Source of the DNA: CAYUUW01 sp964448005
Lineage (GTDB): Bacteria > Patescibacteriota > Gracilibacteria > UM-FILTER-43-11
DNA length: 9,049 nucleotides
Assembly (NCBI GenBank): GCA_964448005.1
Contig: CAYUUW010000052.1
Location: 1-9,049, forward strand
Direction: 5' to 3'
A program made the position numbers and the translations under genes. The notes beneath the pieces are model-generated. The model saw nothing but the letters and a program-made list of their open reading frames with translations. It did no database searches and was not told the DNA's origin. Of the stretch, positions 7,201-9,049 are shown one piece after another (the stretch's first letter is position 1; the number at the start of each line of letters is the position of its first letter).

Positions 7201-8823
7201 GATTACGTGAAGCTCTTCAAGGACAATCCCGATGCGCTGACCTGGCAGGCGGTGATGCGCGCCGAGATCAAGAAGGAAGATGTGCAGGCCAGCAAGAACA
7301 AGGAAGGAATCAGGCCTTACCTGGAAAAGGGCAAGGAGGCGCTGCAGGGCTTCGTCACCTGGGGCCGGCAGGAGATCTACGGGCCCTTGGCGGGCCATTG
7401 GGAAACCGCCTTGGAGCAGGCGGGCGAAGCCGGCAAAGACGTGCGCGAGCTGCTGGTGAAGGTGGGCGAAGCGGGGGGGCGCAAGCTGCACTTTGGCGCG
7501 CAGGAGATCACCTTCATGTACGAGGCGAACAAGTACGCCATCCGCCAGACGGCGCGCAAGCACTGGGAGCTGATCAAGATCGGCGTCAAGCTGCCGGCCA
7601 CCATCATCTACAAAACGGAGAACTTCGCCGCCGACTTCCTGCTCTCCAAGGGCAACCAGATGGAGGCCATCCTCACACCGATGCAGGATATTTCTGGCCC
7701 TCTGCAGCCCAGCGACATCGCCTCCGTGCCAAGCATGATGAGCATTCCCGAGTTCGAACTGAACCCCGAATTCAGGTATTTCGGCTACTATCAGCTGCCT
7801 TTTGCCCATGCCCTCGACAATAGAATAGCGGGCGGAGAAGCCTTCTTCGAGACGCCGGAAGAAGTAAACGGGATCAGTAACGGCTATATTGATAGCAAGG
7901 TGGGCTATTATATCAGCACCACGACCCTGGCCGACGTCGATGTGAGCCCCAGCAACACCACGGTGGACAAGAAGCAGATCTACGATCGCATGCAGGCCAA
8001 ATCCTGGGAGCAGGCCCGCGATTTCTACATGAGCAAGAACGTGCCCAGCCAAGACATCGACCGCTTCATGTACCCCATCCACACCATTGCGGGCAGCGAT
8101 CCCCAGGAACTGAATGTGTTCTGGCGCATGCCCATGCCCGGCAGCGACGAGCTGATGCTCAAGTCCATCGGCAAATGGCCGGATTACGAGGATCCCAACC
8201 GCCTCAAGGACCGCCCGCCTTTCGAATTCGACCCCAGCCTCCCCTTCATGGACAACGTGCGCCACGCCTTCCAGCTGGAGATGGACCTCACCCGCACCGC
8301 CACCGGCGGCGTATCCAAGTACGCCGCGCAGATCTTCAACCTTTCCTTCCGCACGGTGGAGATCATGGGCAACCTGGCCTACGCCACGGCGGATTTCGTC
8401 GGCTTCGACCAAAAGAACATCGAATGGATCAAGAATGTGACCCAGCGCGAGGAGGAGACCAAGCAGAACATGGACGAAATGCTGGGCAGCGCCGAATTCG
8501 GGGGAATGCGCAGCCTTTCGGCCTTCTACAAGAACCAGGAGAACGCCGACATCTACAATGTGATGATCGACTACGCCCGCGACAAGGGGCAGGATCTTTA
8601 CCTGGGAATCTTCGAGCCGCTGAAGAACGGAACGGCGCCGGGGGCCTACCAGGGCGGCCGCTACCTCACGCGGCCTCCCGGCTTCCATTGGGGGGAATTC
8701 TACAGCTTCTACATGGCCAAGCGTCTCCAGCAAGGGCAAAGCCTCACCAAGCTGGAGGTCCTCATCAAGGGCAATCCCCAGGCCATGGCCGAGCTTGCCC
8801 AATGGGGCTTCACTATTCCTTAG
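4207..8823 (+). CDS. Giant, mostly helical protein of unknown function (1538 aa)
   Basis: The start at 4207 is chosen because the in-frame ATG at 4165 overlaps the -10 box. No clear Shine-Dalgarno sequence precedes 4207, and the leader is about 35 nt. There is no signal peptide. Residues 1-35 are basic. Residues 36-85, 350-380 and 560-585 are charged and coiled-coil-like. The rest up to about 770 is a long array of amphipathic helices. Residues 794-812 and 823-836 (LAIMGGAVAAL, KVLALVLGLGVAEL) are two short hydrophobic helices, possibly a membrane hairpin. Residues 1040-1150 are helical and charged. Residues about 1170-1500 are rich in Phe, Tyr, Pro and Asn and look like a globular C-terminal domain. 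No enzyme motif, ATP-binding P-loop or known repeat is recognised. The gene has its own promoter and a terminator-like hairpin. A structural, membrane-associated or surface role is possible. A phage tape-measure protein is an alternative I consider less likely, because no phage genes are present. Confidence 0.85.
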   Translation: MNFGSTAHHWLKKGDFALNRGLFAYNRKRGNGNEAAEQSAKIEAAKKEKEAIGALKAQIEQHTQTFNTLREKRGEATLELAKARGKILVPATKENIRRLRQGPAQGGTNENALTQDEDLSLRLIELALDELQTGADTYRKEFADMKNDSLQDLENEETLQSGSRLVEDHEIIMEAARKKGERKKKPAYQALETAFDTATTSPVLSGDTKEFELFWTDEYGLSEGRRRESKQLLFAILGEKNGDYSSDFILGETFGDDHSQNVKNFPFLYEQWLEVRGIDKHEVIGQEQAVADQEAIVAGLPTLAQIVANNSAAGISMDALNKIPSTPATEYWERSKTEINNLIQILGEVKGLPEHEASKGKYEKAMEELKQHKELASRKALLHSKLVDGEGALTSFTRTELDKGTNRQWLMELAMRQFQKSMSIVDETFSKDQLDLLHPGVRRQLVALVYESGVSEYRLDDTGTPQLESLEEDYRWMLSELAQSPAFNLTAKGRFVKPEQELIIAKAGNEVAKAQEIHRTQLRFLEAMIQAKGGGAAEEVAIAKLKAEGFSAELISKYSGLSLDELRAKKKEVENTQELNEKFLEAAHQAIQNPYSEQSRKLRKAIAKGTFSQILPEATLRRLEVFLNNVDNNYVSEDLEDRQATDVLSLHGIRMEALHLSYLGAIGEDPSLNVENWDHLMMSQDPADFQKLLVLIEGLLPDTFALGKADFMASFATLHRHNVTEGLDGGLMDHQRIVLEIYTAIKVEVREREEIAGFSDRKREEIESQMGGGNFGDKVSKYVKKWYDMLLAGGIDSAAALAIMGGAVAALKKAYRSEDRTGKVLALVLGLGVAELGSEYIRGKSLFEDLLDPFTKHMEGTYEGVLAQKGETYMETKGITHKQHAAATYELNDVPFHKVIEWYESSDENGMPRPGKKDNFPDGINLANILPGIQWDNVDKQMEARRIVKESVRVFFGYVGEKENNGDMQDGFFALKERWVTMMQNPNHEPNYTIIDLQDYVKLFKDNPDALTWQAVMRAEIKKEDVQASKNKEGIRPYLEKGKEALQGFVTWGRQEIYGPLAGHWETALEQAGEAGKDVRELLVKVGEAGGRKLHFGAQEITFMYEANKYAIRQTARKHWELIKIGVKLPATIIYKTENFAADFLLSKGNQMEAILTPMQDISGPLQPSDIASVPSMMSIPEFELNPEFRYFGYYQLPFAHALDNRIAGGEAFFETPEEVNGISNGYIDSKVGYYISTTTLADVDVSPSNTTVDKKQIYDRMQAKSWEQARDFYMSKNVPSQDIDRFMYPIHTIAGSDPQELNVFWRMPMPGSDELMLKSIGKWPDYEDPNRLKDRPPFEFDPSLPFMDNVRHAFQLEMDLTRTATGGVSKYAAQIFNLSFRTVEIMGNLAYATADFVGFDQKNIEWIKNVTQREEETKQNMDEMLGSAEFGGMRSLSAFYKNQENADIYNVMIDYARDKGQDLYLGIFEPLKNGTAPGAYQGGRYLTRPPGFHWGEFYSFYMAKRLQQGQSLTKLEVLIKGNPQAMAELAQWGFTIP

Positions 8824-8854
8824 GCGGCTTTCGTGGTTCCTGCCTCCTATTTTC

Positions 8855-8882
8855 ATCCCGAGTAACGTCGAGGGATCTTTTT
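8855..8882 (+). terminator. Terminator-like hairpin after the giant gene
   Basis: ATCC/GGAT and CGA/TCG pair around a 6-nt loop, followed by C and five T (8878-8882). The design is the same as at 2431-2458, with compensating changes in the outer stem: GTCC/GGAC there, ATCC/GGAT here. The compensating outer pair supports that the hairpin is maintained. It lies 32 bases after the stop codon. Confidence 0.6.
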
Positions 8883-8899
8883 CCTATTCTTCCCCATCC

Positions 8900-8931
8900 G
8901 TCATTCAGACCTGCCTGTACGCCTCGGCGTA
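8900..8931 (+). repeat. GTCATTCAG fragment with a TACGCC/GGCGTA palindrome
   Basis: GTCATTCAG (8900-8908) is the same end sequence as the elements at 2575 and 8938 but lacks a matching inverted end nearby. It is followed by TACGCC (8918-8923) and GGCGTA (8926-8931), a short perfect inverted repeat. It probably represents a truncated or composite copy of the family. Confidence 0.5.
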
Positions 8932-8937
8932 TAAACC

Positions 8938-9004
8938 GTCATTCAGAGCGCAGCGAAAGAATCCCCCTTCAGGACCTGAGATTCTTCGCTTCGCTCTGAA
9001 TGAC
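8938..9004 (+). repeat. 67-bp near-perfect inverted-repeat element with 13-bp ends
   Basis: GTCATTCAGAGCG (8938-8950) and CGCTCTGAATGAC (8992-9004) are exact inverted repeats. The inner arms also pair: AGCGAA then GAATC on the left with GATTCTTCGCT on the right, with one bulged A. The whole element would fold into one long hairpin. Bases 8938-8986 match the reverse complement of 2603-2651 at 47 of 49 positions. No coding content is present. Confidence 0.9.
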
Positions 9005-9026
9005 AATGCGGCAAGTGCAGGCGAAA

Positions 9027-9049
9027 CCCCCCCCCCCCCCCCCCCCCCC
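9027..9049. other. Pure C run of 23 at the window end
   Basis: The last 23 bases are all C. Such a tract at the very end of a sequence is most easily explained as a sequencing or assembly artefact: two-colour chemistry reads missing signal as G, which appears as C on the opposite strand. A real homopolymer tract cannot be excluded from sequence alone. Confidence 0.9.

Noticed and set aside
590..8823. The region as a prophage tail module (tape-measure protein plus M15 endolysin)
   Set aside because: The giant helical protein and peptidase could suggest it, but each has a separate promoter and terminator, the peptidase has a Tat-like signal, and no capsid, tail or integrase genes are seen.
6607..8856. 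Long open frame on the minus strand (749 codons) opposite the giant gene
   Set aside because: It lies wholly antisense to a better-supported gene with its own promoter. Its His/Leu/Val-heavy translation is what GC-rich coding sequence yields on the opposite strand.

Overview
This window looks like a bacterial chromosome fragment that is GC-rich in its genes, with every recognisable gene on the + strand. The proteins are mostly large, helical and of unrecognised family. The intergenic gaps carry small palindromic repeats of a kind common in several bacterial lineages, including uncultivated ones. Together these features suggest an uncultivated candidate-phylum (CPR/Patescibacteria-like, perhaps Peregrinibacteria-like) genome. 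That placement is a weak inference, because there is no rRNA, tRNA or other marker gene here. The last 23 bases are a pure C run, which suggests that the window ends at a contig end.

The layout has three transcription blocks. Block 1 (2-2359) holds the C-terminus of an unidentified protein, a 115-aa helical protein, and a 589-aa protein whose stop/start junction with the 115-aa gene is exactly TAAATG. The 589-aa protein ends in two 65-codon repeats that are identical at DNA level. The block closes with a terminator-like hairpin at 2431-2458 inside a field of intergenic repeats (2369-2651).

Block 2 starts at a perfect consensus sigma70-type promoter (TTGACA, 17 bp, TATAAT; 2772-2800) whose spacer is built of three 7-bp repeats. 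A leader of about 225 nt with two strong compound stem-loops (2856-2916 and 2940-2994) precedes a strong AGGAGG site. The gene (3033-3950) encodes a Tat-signal-like, exported M15B/VanY-type metallopeptidase with an Asp where the family's catalytic Glu is expected. A terminator follows at 3968-4003.

Block 3 starts at an extended -10 promoter (TGGTATAAT, 4158-4166), which places the start of the giant gene at 4207 rather than 4165. It encodes a 1538-aa, largely helical protein with one short paired hydrophobic region, and no family is recognised. A terminator-like hairpin (8855-8882) and a 67-bp inverted-repeat element (8938-9004) follow. About half of that element is an inverted near-copy (47 of 49 bases) of one at 2603-2651, so the peptidase and giant-protein genes sit between inverted repeats.

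The genes may jointly serve a cell-envelope or surface function, since an exported peptidoglycan-peptidase-like enzyme lies beside large helical proteins. Only the peptidase has a function supported by motifs. The strongest leads for a second look are the structured leader, the identical tandem duplication, the unidentified giant protein, and the inverted repeat pair.
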